Shown here: in pieces, positions 28,263-36,366 of the stretch | Numbering within the stretch: position 1 is the first letter of the stretch | Layout: the number at the start of each line of letters is the position of its first letter | DNA from: Sphingobacteriia bacterium | Lineage (GTDB): Bacteria > Bacteroidota > Bacteroidia > Bacteroidales > TTA-H9 | Assembly: GCA_021286705.1 (NCBI GenBank) | Contig: JAJTBW010000015.1 | Span: 1 to 36,366 of the forward strand | DNA length: 36,366 nt | Reading direction: 5' to 3' | Translations under genes and position numbers: made by a program | Notes under the pieces: generated by a model | Databases searched by the model: none | What the model was told of the DNA's origin: nothing | What the model saw: only the letters and a program-made list of their open reading frames with translations

Positions 28263-30380
28263 TTAGTAGAAGAGTACTCTGTTGTCTTGAACCTCAGCAG
28301 CTTTTTCTAAAACTTTAGAGATTGAACTTGAAGCACGGCTTAAGAATGCATTTTCAGCTTGTTTCTGTTCAATCATAAAGTTATCACGAGATGGAGAATC
28401 ATCTATTTTGTTGAGTTTAACAACTACTGCGAAGTTTGAACCTTCGATAGGAGATGAGAGTTCACCGTTGTTCAAAGAGAATACTCTGCCAAGAACTTTA
28501 GGTTCACGACCAACCATTGGAATGTTGAACGCTGAGAAGGTAATGTCATTAAGAGTATCAACCTTAGCTTGAAGTTTTGAAGCATAGTCTTCAATTGAGA
28601 CAGCTTTTAAGGCAGTCATTTTATCAGCTAAAAGTTTAACTTTCTTTTCGCGCATTACGTTAGGTTTGATAAGCTCTTTTACCTGTTCGAAAGGTGCGAT
28701 ACCTTTTTCACGAACTGTTTTCAGAGCGGCAACTACGAAGCTACCATCTACATCTTTTGCATCAGAAACATCACCAACTTTAACATCTTCGCTGAAAGCC
28801 CAACGTATAAGTTCGCGAGGTGACTTTAGACCAGGAATAGTAGCATCCATCGGTGCGATATACTCTTTGGTACGTTTGTTAAGACCTTGAGCTGCGATAG
28901 CTTTTTCAAAGGCATCAGCAGTGCGGTTTTGACCTGCAAACTGTGAAGCTTTACTGAAGATGGTTTGGATTGTTTGGTTACTGGGTGCTAACTCACGTTT
29001 TACGATAGCTACTTTAACTTTCTTAATAGGAGCAGTCTTTCCGGTAACTTTAATAACGTGATATCCAAATGGGGTCTCAACAGCAAGTACTGTATTAACC
29101 GGGTTATTAAGAACGGCATTATTGAAAGCTGGAACCATTTGGCCATCAGGGAACCAACCTAAGTCGCCGCTATTTTTTGCAGCTGAAGGATCACTTGATA
29201 GAGTTACAGCAAGTGAGGCAAGCTTAGTTGCATCTGCTTTAACAACTGCAACAAGACTATCGGCAGTTTTCTTAGCAGCTTCTTTACTTCTTTTGATCTT
29301 CTCGTCAGCACCGTAAGCTCCTTTATAGGCAATCAGGATATGGCTTGCCTTAAGAGAGTCAGGACGAGATTGGACATCCATTAAACGAGCAATATTAAGA
29401 AAACCGTTTTCTTCCCAAGGACCAGCCAGGGCACCAACTGAACCATTGAATAAGATGGAATCAATTGACATGGGTAATTGACCTTTTTTCTTAAAAGTGC
29501 TATCGTATTTTTCGTCTGAGTTATTATTTACAAAAGAGGGGATGTCAGTGGCTGTTGCAAATTCTTTAAAGAGTTGATCAACCTGACGAGCGATAGCTGC
29601 ACGGTCTTCGGCAGAAGGAGTAACTTCGAAAACAACGTAGTCGATATCACAACTGCGGTTTTGATCGAAGTTATTAACATTCTTGTCGTAGTATGCTTTC
29701 AGATCTTTATCATCAACCTTAACAGCTGAATCGCTGACCATAGAGAAAGACTGACTAACCATCAAGAAGGAGGCCTTTTGATTTTTAAATTGATAGTCCC
29801 TTTGAGCAAAAGCCTTTGGAACATAATAGGCTTTTCCAACAAGGGTATTAAACTTCTGGGTAAGGCGATCTGCTTTAATAAGAGTAATTAAATTCTCCAT
29901 TTGCTTGCGAACAGCGGGTTCACGCTGATCTAAGGTTTGAAGGAAGTTAACTACTAAGTTATGATCAAACTGACCTGTCTCAGGATTGGTGAAGTTTTGA
30001 ACGATGAAGCGGTGAGGGTTTTTGCCCTGAATAAGATCGGTCATCTCAGCTTCTGAGATAGACAGACCAAGCGCATCATACTGTTTGTTCATGATAATAT
30101 CATTTACCATCTGAGTCCAGGTATTCTCTCTAACGCTGAAGATCTCTTCATTGCTGAGATTTTCCTTACCCATACCCTGCTTAGTAAAATTGATATTTTC
30201 CTCAACTTTTAATTCAAATTCCTTGTAGGTAATTTCTTCGCCGGCCACTTCCCCAATGATGCTTTTGTGACCACGGTGGTCTTTTCTGACGAAGTCACCG
30301 ATGATGAACGCCAGGATGGCAACTCCCACAAATGTTACAGCTAGGCCTGAACGTTTTCTTATCGATCCTAAGATAGCCAT
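28263..30380 (-). CDS. PpiD/SurA-like periplasmic peptidyl-prolyl isomerase
   Basis: The 705-residue protein has one N-terminal membrane anchor (about 12-30, LAVTFVGVAILAFIIGDFV) and a SurA_N-type chaperone region (about 40-190). A parvulin domain lies at about 343-448 (ASHILIAYKG ... GDLGWFPDGQMVPAFN ... PFGYHVIKV), and a second region at about 460-690 is probably a divergent non-catalytic parvulin-like or chaperone domain. It should assist folding of outer-membrane and exported proteins from the periplasmic face of the inner membrane. It is a single-gene unit with a good promoter (30408-30438) and a terminator. The name ppiD would fit by architecture, but orthology to E. coli PpiD is not proven here. 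Confidence 0.9.
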   Translation of the reverse strand: MAILGSIRKRSGLAVTFVGVAILAFIIGDFVRKDHRGHKSIIGEVAGEEITYKEFELKVEENINFTKQGMGKENLSNEEIFSVRENTWTQMVNDIIMNKQYDALGLSISEAEMTDLIQGKNPHRFIVQNFTNPETGQFDHNLVVNFLQTLDQREPAVRKQMENLITLIKADRLTQKFNTLVGKAYYVPKAFAQRDYQFKNQKASFLMVSQSFSMVSDSAVKVDDKDLKAYYDKNVNNFDQNRSCDIDYVVFEVTPSAEDRAAIARQVDQLFKEFATATDIPSFVNNNSDEKYDSTFKKKGQLPMSIDSILFNGSVGALAGPWEENGFLNIARLMDVQSRPDSLKASHILIAYKGAYGADEKIKRSKEAAKKTADSLVAVVKADATKLASLAVTLSSDPSAAKNSGDLGWFPDGQMVPAFNNAVLNNPVNTVLAVETPFGYHVIKVTGKTAPIKKVKVAIVKRELAPSNQTIQTIFSKASQFAGQNRTADAFEKAIAAQGLNKRTKEYIAPMDATIPGLKSPRELIRWAFSEDVKVGDVSDAKDVDGSFVVAALKTVREKGIAPFEQVKELIKPNVMREKKVKLLADKMTALKAVSIEDYASKLQAKVDTLNDITFSAFNIPMVGREPKVLGRVFSLNNGELSSPIEGSNFAVVVKLNKIDDSPSRDNFMIEQKQAENAFLSRASSSISKVLEKAAEVQDNRVLFY

Positions 30381-30407
30381 TTTAGTTAAATTTTATATTT
30401 GAGCCTG

Positions 30408-30438
30408 CAAATGTACACAGAATGATGAAGTGACAAAA
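30408..30438 (-). promoter_or_regulatory. Promoter of the PPIase gene
   Basis: On the minus strand TTTTG (30434-30438) lies 18 bp from TACATTTG (30408-30415), an exact TAnnTTTG. Transcription would start near 30401, about 20 nt before the ATG at 30380. Confidence 0.7.
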
Positions 30439-30496
30439 ATTTTTTCAATTCTTATGGTGTGATTATCGGCAAGTTTTTTGTTTTTATGATCTTTTT

Positions 30497-31765
30497 TTAC
30501 GTTTCAATCGTTATTCGCACCTGATCAATTCTATTTGTGGTGGCTTTCATTATAACAAACTGATACTTTTCAATATGCAGTTTTTCTCCGGGTTTAGGGA
30601 TTTCTTCGGTATAGTGTAAAATTAAACCAGCGAGTGTTTCATAAGTTTCTGATTCAGGAAGTGTGAGTTTGTACTTCTCATTGATGTTATCTATTTCATC
30701 TTGTCCTGATAAAATATAGACACCTGGTTCTGTCTCTCCCAGGCTTTTTGAGTCAACTTTGTCGAACTCGTCATCAATCTCACCAAATATCTCCTCAATA
30801 ACATCTTCTAATGTCAGCATCCCGGAGGTGCCTCCGAACTCATCTATGGCTATGGCAACGCTCTTATGCTCTTGTATGAACATTCGCATAAGGTTTCTGG
30901 CAAGCATGGTGTATGGGATAATCAAAACGGGTCTGATAATCTCTTTAATCGATTCAGGTTTTTTAAAGAGGTCATGCGAATGGACATACCCAATTATATT
31001 ATCGATTGTTTTTTCATAGATAATAATCTTTGAATGTCCTGTTGTGGTCAATGTTTTGCTGAGGGTTGTTATAGAGCTTTCTTTATCAAGGGCGACAATC
31101 TGAGGTCTGGGAACCATACATTCGTTAACCTTGATACTTCTAAACTCAATGACATTTTGAACCATCTGTATCTCCTGATTTATCTCATCCTGATCGTTAG
31201 GCTCTTGCTGAATATCCTGAAGGTAGTCGTTTAAATCAGTAGCGGTAAATCGAATAGAAGAGGGTTGAACCCGAATGCGAAGAAGTTTATAGAGTATCAT
31301 CTCCGCCAAGCCAATAAAAATGAAAACTATCGGGAAGATGAGAATATAAAAAGCAAGTAGAGGGAAGGCCAGATAACGGAGAATGCCGTTAGGATTAATC
31401 TGGAAAAGCGTTTTAGGAAGAAATTCGGCAAAGATTAGTATAAATAGGGTAGATAAAGTGGTCTGAATCACAACCAGGCTTAGTGCGCTATTCAAGATAG
31501 GAGGGAGCGTAGTATTAAGCCATGGATCTAGGATTTGTTGCATGGCAATACCATAGATCACCAAGGCAATATTGTTGCCAAGTAAGAGACTGCCAATAGA
31601 TTGAGCCTGTCTTTTCAGAAGCCAACTAACGATTGTTGCATGAAAGAACCCCTTGTTTTTCTCAACCTCAATCTTGAGTCTGTTGGCAGAGATTAAGGCT
31701 ATTTCAGCACCGCTGAATAGTGCTGAGAGAAGCATCATCAATAGTATGAGGTACCACGTTTCCAT
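30497..31765 (-). CDS. CNNM/CBS/CorC-HlyC family membrane protein
   Basis: The 422-residue inner-membrane protein has the CNNM (DUF21) transmembrane domain at about 1-185 (start METWYLILLMMLLSALFSGAEIALI). A CBS pair follows at about 200-325 (ECMVPRPQIVALD; DEFGGTSGMLTLEDVIEEIFGE in parts), then a CorC_HlyC domain at about 340-420. Family members transport or regulate Mg2+ and related cations; some are called hemolysins for historical reasons. In gliding Bacteroidota a relative is GldE, but no other gliding genes are here, so I do not use that name. Its ATG shares one base with the lptC stop (TAATG), indicating translational coupling with lptC and the TPR gene. Confidence 0.9.
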   Translation of the reverse strand: METWYLILLMMLLSALFSGAEIALISANRLKIEVEKNKGFFHATIVSWLLKRQAQSIGSLLLGNNIALVIYGIAMQQILDPWLNTTLPPILNSALSLVVIQTTLSTLFILIFAEFLPKTLFQINPNGILRYLAFPLLAFYILIFPIVFIFIGLAEMILYKLLRIRVQPSSIRFTATDLNDYLQDIQQEPNDQDEINQEIQMVQNVIEFRSIKVNECMVPRPQIVALDKESSITTLSKTLTTTGHSKIIIYEKTIDNIIGYVHSHDLFKKPESIKEIIRPVLIIPYTMLARNLMRMFIQEHKSVAIAIDEFGGTSGMLTLEDVIEEIFGEIDDEFDKVDSKSLGETEPGVYILSGQDEIDNINEKYKLTLPESETYETLAGLILHYTEEIPKPGEKLHIEKYQFVIMKATTNRIDQVRITIET

Positions 31766-32328
31766 TATAGTGAATCTCTTTCTTCTTCTACAAGAATCTC
31801 ACCTGAGATGTTGTGAATTATTCTTTTACTCAGGTCTTCCTCCGCTTCGAGTCCTTTGCCAAAGATAATCTTATCCGGGGTTGTAATTTTAATATCGACG
31901 TCAGTGTATATTTTATGGGTTCTTCTATCCCAGATTAGTTTCTGAGTGTTTAATTTCTCTCCTTTAGATTTATTGAAGAGTTCAACACTATCTCTGACCT
32001 CTACAAGTCCCAGTCGTGTATGATTGATACCGTATTTTGATTTTAGGACTGAGATAATCTGACCACTTTTATTATAGAAATAGGCTTTAAGTCCTTTAGG
32101 GAACTCCATTCTTGGGTTAGTATCTTCGATTGATTGCATGAGTTCTGCTAAAACCTTTGCTTTAACGACACCGCTATCAGAGTAGATCATGTTGATGTTG
32201 TAGATCACTTCCATTGGAAGGGTATCTGCAACATCGAGGGCTTTGATGGTAGCAATTTTATTTTCGCAAGAAAAAAGCATAGCCATCGCAGAAGCGATGG
32301 CTATGAATAGAAAAGATTTTTTGATCAT
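31765..32328 (-). CDS. lptC: LPS export protein LptC (lipoprotein form)
   Basis: The 187-residue protein starts MIKKSFLFIAIASAMAMLFSC, with a lipobox cysteine at C21. It then shows the LptC beta-jellyroll pattern: YSDSGVVKAKVLAELM, FPKGLKAYFYNKSGQIISVLKS in parts, LIWDRRTHKIYTD and GKGLEAEEDLSK. LptC bridges the LptBFG transporter to the periplasmic LptA bridge for LPS transport. E. coli LptC is anchored by a membrane helix; the Bacteroidota form looks like a lipoprotein. The start at 32328 is preferred because a longer ORF to 32376 would overlap the TPR gene and bury the signal peptide. It lies 34 bp after the TPR gene and overlaps the CNNM gene by one base. Confidence 0.88.
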   Translation of the reverse strand: MIKKSFLFIAIASAMAMLFSCENKIATIKALDVADTLPMEVIYNINMIYSDSGVVKAKVLAELMQSIEDTNPRMEFPKGLKAYFYNKSGQIISVLKSKYGINHTRLGLVEVRDSVELFNKSKGEKLNTQKLIWDRRTHKIYTDVDIKITTPDKIIFGKGLEAEEDLSKRIIHNISGEILVEEERDSL

Positions 32329-32362
32329 AATCAATTTGCCATTGGCCAGATTTGCGATATGA

Positions 32363-33748
32363 CTATCTGTTGGCACGGACAGTTGTTGATTCGTTGATCC
32401 AGCATCCTACCTGGTAGCTTTGACCGGGTTTCATTCCGTAGAAGAATAGTGTTTCACTGGATGGGAAGGCAGATGAGGTAGAATTGATACGTTTATCAGC
32501 TTCACCAGCAACAGAGCTATCAACTTTCTTTGCTTGGTAGTATTTATCAACAGCAGCCCAGTAGCCTGCACGTTTTTCAATGTCGTCGCCACCACATGCG
32601 GAAGCACCAGAAGCGTAAAGATCTCCAAGTAGCATCAAATAGTCACCTTTGTAAGGATTTATCTCGATTGCCTTTAGAGCGGCTTGTTTGCCGGCAGAGT
32701 AGTTTTTCAGACTAAGATTACAGAAACCCATCAGATAATAAGCTTCTGCTTTTTTGTCTTTTTCTTCATTGCTATATAGTGATACGGCTTCTTTCAGGTA
32801 TTCAAGAGCCTGGCTCCATTTTTCCTCCTTGATATTCATTTTTGCCATCATAGATGCACTGTTAGCTGTGGGCTCTAGTTTGTGCAAATTGCTGGTGGCA
32901 TCAAAGAAGAGTTTACTTCCGGTGCAGCGTTTTCTGTCCAAAATCTTAGTAATCTTCTTTAAAAGATCTAGATTCTTTGGATCGGCTTCAAATTTAGTTT
33001 GATAGATAGCTATAATATTCTCACAGTTTGCATAGGGCTCAAAGCTAGATTCGATGTTAGCTCTGACGTTCTCCCAGTTTTTCATAGCAACTGAATCACC
33101 TGCGGCATTGCTTTCGGCAACATCAATAAGAGAACTTAACTGATCGTAAGCATCAACGATTGCTGTTTTCTCAACTTTGCCCTCATTGGCCAGCTTAATG
33201 GTGGTATTAAGATAATAAACCATGACATCTGCCTGGCTTTCGGTGCCTTCAAGCTCGATAGATCTCTTAAGGATCTCAAGATTACTTTGGGCAGCTTCAG
33301 GACGAAGCAAGTACATATCAACACCTTTTCTTCCGAGGATATAGCCTTCCTGTGCCTTCTTTGTGCGATAATGTAAAGGGAAATACATGATACGTGAATC
33401 GTATACAATACCCAATGTGTCTATGTATTTCTTTTTTAATTCTGGGTTTGTCTCTGATTTGATTTTATAATCAATAATTCTTGTTCCATCTAGAAAGGTG
33501 GTCTCTCTAGCCAATGGACATTTGGTGAAGACATAGCGCCAGGGTTTTAAAGCATCCTTAAAATTACCTTGTTTGTAAAACTCACGATAAAGAGAGATAT
33601 TGGTAATACAGTTGACGCTATCTTGGCCAAATTTTGGGCCATTGTAGGGGGTAAGACCATTGTAGCTAACAGGTTGAGCGAATGATGTTAGGCTTGCTGC
33701 CATCATCAATCCTGCTCCGAGTATAGCTGTTAAGATACGTGCTTTCAT
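32363..33748 (-). CDS. Secreted tetratricopeptide-repeat protein
   Basis: The 461-residue protein has a Sec signal peptide (MKARILTAILGAGLMMAA..., cleavage near TSFA|QP at 24/25), so it is periplasmic or outer-membrane associated. Several TPR-like helical pairs follow. The clearest are SLYREFYKQGNFKDALKPW (about 52-70), KWSQALEYLKEAVSLYS (about 311-327) and AEAYYLMGFCNLSLKNYSAG (about 336-355), then AIEINPYKGDYLMLLGDLYA. The C-terminus has two cysteines (SACGGD, YQVGCW). I do not know a named function; similar TPR proteins sit next to lptC in Bacteroidota and may scaffold envelope assembly. It has its own -7 promoter element at 33802-33809 and leads the lptC operon. Confidence 0.85.
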   Translation of the reverse strand: MKARILTAILGAGLMMAASLTSFAQPVSYNGLTPYNGPKFGQDSVNCITNISLYREFYKQGNFKDALKPWRYVFTKCPLARETTFLDGTRIIDYKIKSETNPELKKKYIDTLGIVYDSRIMYFPLHYRTKKAQEGYILGRKGVDMYLLRPEAAQSNLEILKRSIELEGTESQADVMVYYLNTTIKLANEGKVEKTAIVDAYDQLSSLIDVAESNAAGDSVAMKNWENVRANIESSFEPYANCENIIAIYQTKFEADPKNLDLLKKITKILDRKRCTGSKLFFDATSNLHKLEPTANSASMMAKMNIKEEKWSQALEYLKEAVSLYSNEEKDKKAEAYYLMGFCNLSLKNYSAGKQAALKAIEINPYKGDYLMLLGDLYASGASACGGDDIEKRAGYWAAVDKYYQAKKVDSSVAGEADKRINSTSSAFPSSETLFFYGMKPGQSYQVGCWINESTTVRANR

Positions 33749-33801
33749 GCTATAAATAAAGTTTGGGTTTAGATCAAAAAATTCTTATATACGATTGACT
33801 G

Positions 33802-33809
33802 CAAAAGTA
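33802..33809 (-). promoter_or_regulatory. -7 element of the TPR-lptC-CNNM operon
   Basis: On the minus strand TACTTTTG fits TAnnTTTG; no clear -33 element is seen at the expected distance. Transcription would start near 33795, about 47 nt before the TPR gene ATG. Confidence 0.5.
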
Positions 33810-33835
33810 ATACCAATATTTTAAAAAATTATATC

Positions 33836-35122
33836 CTAGTCGTATTTTGGTTTGATGAACCAACGTTCAGCTATGTTAATTCCAATGACAAAACGTACAA
33901 AGTTTTCTTGAATTAATCCGTTATTGGTATTGCCTCTACTTCCAAATTCTGCTGAGATATTCACGGTTGTTGCTAATCTACGTAAGGGTAAGCCCATCCC
34001 AAGGCTTATTGCATACTCATTTAACTGTTCTCCTTTGAGCTTTAAATTATCCTGTTTGTATCGAAAACCAGCACGATATCTTACCTTTTGCCAATAACTT
34101 GAGATGCTTCTATTATCAGGGATATATTCACCACCAACAGCAACTCGCCAGCTATTTGTTAGACTGTCACTCAAGCCATTGATTCTATAATCTGACCATT
34201 TAGTGAATTCGAAATCAGCTCCAATTGTAAAATTGTCTAACCTCTCGAGTGAAAATCCCCCTCCTAATTTTAATGGCATTTTGACTGTTCCATCAATATC
34301 AGTCTCGATTAAGATAGTATCTTTCGATGATTCATATGTGCCATCGAACCCTCCAAAAAGTGTTTCGACCAACCGGTCTTGTGAGGCATTCATCTCACGC
34401 CCTAATGTTCCTGCAACACCTATTGTCAATAAATCTCTCTGATTCAACTGACGATGATACTGTAAACCCAGTTGAATATTAAAATCGTGAACGTAGTTTG
34501 TGGTGGTAGATCTTGTATTGAAGATATAAGAACTATCCGGAAAACCGGAAATAGTTTGCCTCATTAATTTGCCTGAGATAAAGTTCAGGTTAAAACCTAC
34601 TGAAAAGCTTTTACCAAGCTTAAACCCATTACCCCAAAAATATTGATTTAACCCTCCTTCACCAGAGTAAGCGGTTAAGTATGTCCCCATTGGAGTGTTT
34701 TTTTGGCTCTCTTTTACGTAGTAGCCAACTTCGCTAATAGGAGTCATACCAACGGTCGTACGCCACCACGATGTTACAGGAAATCCAAAGTAAAAATGTG
34801 ATAGCCCTGCATGACTGGCATCGGCGGTTATACCCGTCTCCTTAAGAGTTGTGAAGTCACCATTCATTGCAGCATCGGCAACAAAAGATAGGGTATCATA
34901 GGCAGTATAGGATGCCGGGTTAATAGGGTTAACATTGAAGACGCCCCGTATTCCATATCCAATTCCACCCATTCCAAAGGTGCGGGTGTTGTTTTCTTGC
35001 TTAATGTTTCCTATCCCAAATCTTGAATACGGACTGGTTGAACTGGTCTGTGCATTAGCAAGGCTGGAAAAAACAAATGCCAACAAAATGGCTGCAATCC
35101 ACGTTTTAGCGGAGGTTCTCAT
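33836..35122 (-). CDS. Outer-membrane beta-barrel protein (FadL/OmpP1-like)
   Basis: The 428-residue protein has a signal peptide (MRTSAKTWIAAILLAFVFSS..., cleavage near ANA|Q at 24/25). The mature N-terminus SPYSRFGIGNIK plus TFGMGGIGYGI is typical of a Bacteroidota family of FadL/OmpP1-like barrels. Alternating aromatic strands run to the C-terminus, for example FYFGFPVTSWWRTTVGMTPI, SVGFNLNFISG, WRVAVGGEYIPD, VRYRAGFRYKQDNLKL and FVRFVIGINI. It may be a channel for hydrophobic substrates; this is inference from the fold. The start overlaps the end of coaX by 17 bp, and the two are probably co-transcribed. Confidence 0.8.
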   Translation of the reverse strand: MRTSAKTWIAAILLAFVFSSLANAQTSSTSPYSRFGIGNIKQENNTRTFGMGGIGYGIRGVFNVNPINPASYTAYDTLSFVADAAMNGDFTTLKETGITADASHAGLSHFYFGFPVTSWWRTTVGMTPISEVGYYVKESQKNTPMGTYLTAYSGEGGLNQYFWGNGFKLGKSFSVGFNLNFISGKLMRQTISGFPDSSYIFNTRSTTTNYVHDFNIQLGLQYHRQLNQRDLLTIGVAGTLGREMNASQDRLVETLFGGFDGTYESSKDTILIETDIDGTVKMPLKLGGGFSLERLDNFTIGADFEFTKWSDYRINGLSDSLTNSWRVAVGGEYIPDNRSISSYWQKVRYRAGFRYKQDNLKLKGEQLNEYAISLGMGLPLRRLATTVNISAEFGSRGNTNNGLIQENFVRFVIGINIAERWFIKPKYD

Positions 35123-35831
35123 TAAAATTCAGTATTATGTTAAGCCCTTCCAGGACAATATTTGGGAGTGCAAAGATGTTATTTTTTAGTCGTTTGGCAA
35201 AATATATCATGTCACCACCACTCAGAATTACTATTAAATCGGGGTATTCTTCCCTATATCGCTCAATCATTCCATCTATTTCAGAGGCCATTCCATTCAC
35301 AGCACCACTCTGTAACGATCCTGTCGTAGTCTGCCCAACAATTGGAACATCCTCTTGATAGCTAACCAACGGTAATCTTCCGGTAAAAGTATTCATGGCC
35401 TGAAATCTCATAGACATTCCCGGACTAATTGCCCCGCCCTCATAACTTCCTCTACGGTTTACAAGGTCATAGGTAATGCAACTTCCACAGGTAATTACCA
35501 AGACATTCTTGCCCCCATACGTGTGATGTGCCGCAACAGCCGCCGCCAACCTATCGGGTCCCAATGTCCATGGGGTCTGATAATTATTCCTAATTGGAAC
35601 CGCTGTATCACCTGTAAGTTTAATGACTTTAACCTCCTGTTCAAGGATTCTTACATAACCATCTCCTTCTCTTACACTCGATATTATTGCTGCCTCCGGA
35701 TGATATTGCCTTGCAATGCTTACCATCTCTTCTTCTGATACGGTTGCCTGGCTTATCAACTTAATCAGACGTCCTCCTTCAAACAGAGCTAACTTGGTCA
35801 GGGTGTTGCCAATATCTATGACTAAATTCAT
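35106..35831 (-). CDS. coaX: Type III pantothenate kinase
   Basis: The 241-residue cytosolic enzyme phosphorylates pantothenate, the first step of coenzyme A synthesis. Type III features are D6 in VIDIGNTLTK, GPDR at 91-94, and TCGSCITYD (D122) followed by GGAISPGMSMR (about 132-142). These residues define the ASKHA-fold active site. It differs from type I (CoaA) enzymes in needing a monovalent cation and in not being inhibited by CoA (family knowledge). Its stop lies inside the start region of the barrel gene. It is divergent from tRNA-Phe; I could not identify a convincing promoter on the minus strand. Confidence 0.94.
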   Translation of the reverse strand: MNLVIDIGNTLTKLALFEGGRLIKLISQATVSEEEMVSIARQYHPEAAIISSVREGDGYVRILEQEVKVIKLTGDTAVPIRNNYQTPWTLGPDRLAAAVAAHHTYGGKNVLVITCGSCITYDLVNRRGSYEGGAISPGMSMRFQAMNTFTGRLPLVSYQEDVPIVGQTTTGSLQSGAVNGMASEIDGMIERYREEYPDLIVILSGGDMIYFAKRLKNNIFALPNIVLEGLNIILNFNENLR

Positions 35832-35901
35832 ACAACCTCTTTTGTTGTAAAGTTAACTTTTATGAGATAGGAAAACAAATTGCATTTTTTTTCTTGCAAT
35901 A

Positions 35902-35934
35902 TTTGGAACTTATTAGAAAAAGTCTGTACATTTG
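35902..35934 (+). promoter_or_regulatory. Promoter of tRNA-Phe
   Basis: TTTG (35902-35905) lies 21 bp from TACATTTG (35927-35934), a near-consensus Bacteroidota promoter ending 19 bp before the mature tRNA. Confidence 0.75.
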
Positions 35935-35953
35935 CATCCTCAATCAACGAGAC

Positions 35954-36026
<73 letters not shown>

Positions 36027-36027
36027 C

Positions 36028-36053
36028 AAGCCGGTTTATCCGGCTTTTTTTTT
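36028..36053 (+). terminator. Terminator of tRNA-Phe
   Basis: AAGCCGG (36028-36034) and CCGGCTT (36040-36046) pair around TTTAT and are followed by a run of nine Ts overall. Confidence 0.92.
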
Positions 36054-36084
36054 GCCCTTTCCTTAATTTATCTGCCAGTTAAAT

Positions 36085-36108
36085 GGATTCAAGGATTCAA
36101 GGATTCAA
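36085..36108. repeat. Three tandem copies of GGATTCAA
   Basis: Exact 8-bp unit repeated three times, followed by a GA. It lies in the gene-free right end of the window (36054-36366), where I see no ORF or RNA gene. Confidence 0.8.
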
Positions 36109-36291
36109 GAGTTATACCTACCCCGGATTAATCATTTCCTTTCTAATTCAATATTTATCTTGTTTTTTTCTATAAACAATCGAATGTTGAATATCGAATA
36201 TTTAACATAACCTCTTAACCTCTCTTGAATCTGATACCATAATCTCTCGCTTAACATAAGCCATATTACTCCACTTCTTCTGTAGTTCCTC

Positions 36292-36344
36292 TCAAGATCC
36301 TCAACATCTCTTCAACATCTCCTCAATATCCCCTCTATATCCTC
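36292..36344. repeat. Degenerate 11-bp tandem repeat at right window edge
   Basis: After a short first unit, TCAACATCTCT, TCAACATCTCC, TCAATATCCCC and TCTATATCCTC follow at exactly 11-bp spacing (36301, 36312, 36323, 36334). The plus strand is pyrimidine-rich. On the minus strand the units read GGGGATATTGA and similar, resembling the GAGGGATATAA units at the left edge. Confidence 0.75.
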
Positions 36345-36366
36345 TACCTATATAGTTCCTATCTTA

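Noticed and set aside
30497..31765. Naming the CNNM/CorC gene gldE
   Set aside because: No other gliding-motility gene is in the window and the same domain layout occurs in non-gliding Bacteroidota.
36292..36344. CRISPR or coding repeat at the right edge
   Set aside because: An 11-bp period with gradual unit drift and no spacers is a minisatellite; all frames lack a start and domain features.

Overview
The window looks like chromosomal DNA of a member of the Bacteroidota, probably Bacteroidales-like. The evidence is as follows. Most genes lack Shine-Dalgarno sites. At least eight promoters carry the Bacteroidota -7 element TAnnTTTG. The housekeeping proteins have Bacteroidota traits: an F1 epsilon subunit without its C-terminal domain, a TraR/DksA-like protein with an eroded zinc finger, bL25 of the TL5/CTC type, and a CNNM/CorC protein next to LptC. 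The species cannot be named from sequence alone.

Layout. (1) 1-5625 is an AT-rich accessory region ending at the 3' end of tRNA-Leu(CAA). It starts with a degenerate 11-bp tandem repeat, then the decayed 3' end of a Fic-family gene and a pair of 42-bp tandem units. Each 42-bp unit holds an 11-8-11 inverted repeat with the geometry of a tyrosine-recombinase core site. Next come an intact AAA+ ATPase with a DUF234-type nuclease-like C-terminus and a tight three-gene operon: an sce7726-type PD-(D/E)xK protein, an sce7725/'beta'-family protein, and a zinc-ribbon plus RES-domain protein. This operon is the best candidate for an incompletely described system; I read it as a probable anti-phage or toxin module. 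(2) 5636-8210 holds tRNA-Leu (minus) and core genes prs, rplY (bL25) and pth, separated by clear terminators. (3) 8227-10275 (minus) is a large HEFGH zinc-peptidase lipoprotein. (4) 10601-16962 runs forward: ileS (IleRS2 type with the swapped GxHH signature), a TraR/DksA-like regulator, lspA, and the detached atpD-atpC pair. (5) 17214-26133 is one long signalling operon: three hybrid histidine kinases with seven receiver domains in total, then stand-alone CheR and CheB without a receptor, CheA or CheW. (6) 26206-35831 (minus) holds dnaG, a PpiD/SurA-like periplasmic chaperone/PPIase, a CNNM/CBS/CorC membrane protein, lptC, a secreted TPR protein, an outer-membrane beta-barrel protein and coaX. 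(7) 35954-36366 holds tRNA-Phe(GAA) with its terminator, then non-coding DNA ending in another 11-bp tandem repeat, inverted relative to the one at the left edge.

How the genes work together. The minus-strand block centres on the cell envelope: LptC for LPS transport, a PpiD-like folding factor, an outer-membrane barrel and a TPR protein. The 17-26 kb operon probably makes a phosphorelay network whose output or sensitivity is tuned by CheR/CheB-type carboxyl methylation, possibly of the glutamate-rich coiled coil in the middle kinase. The left accessory block has gene remnants, repeats, nuclease and toxin-like domains and a tRNA boundary, as expected of a defence or mobile-element hotspot.
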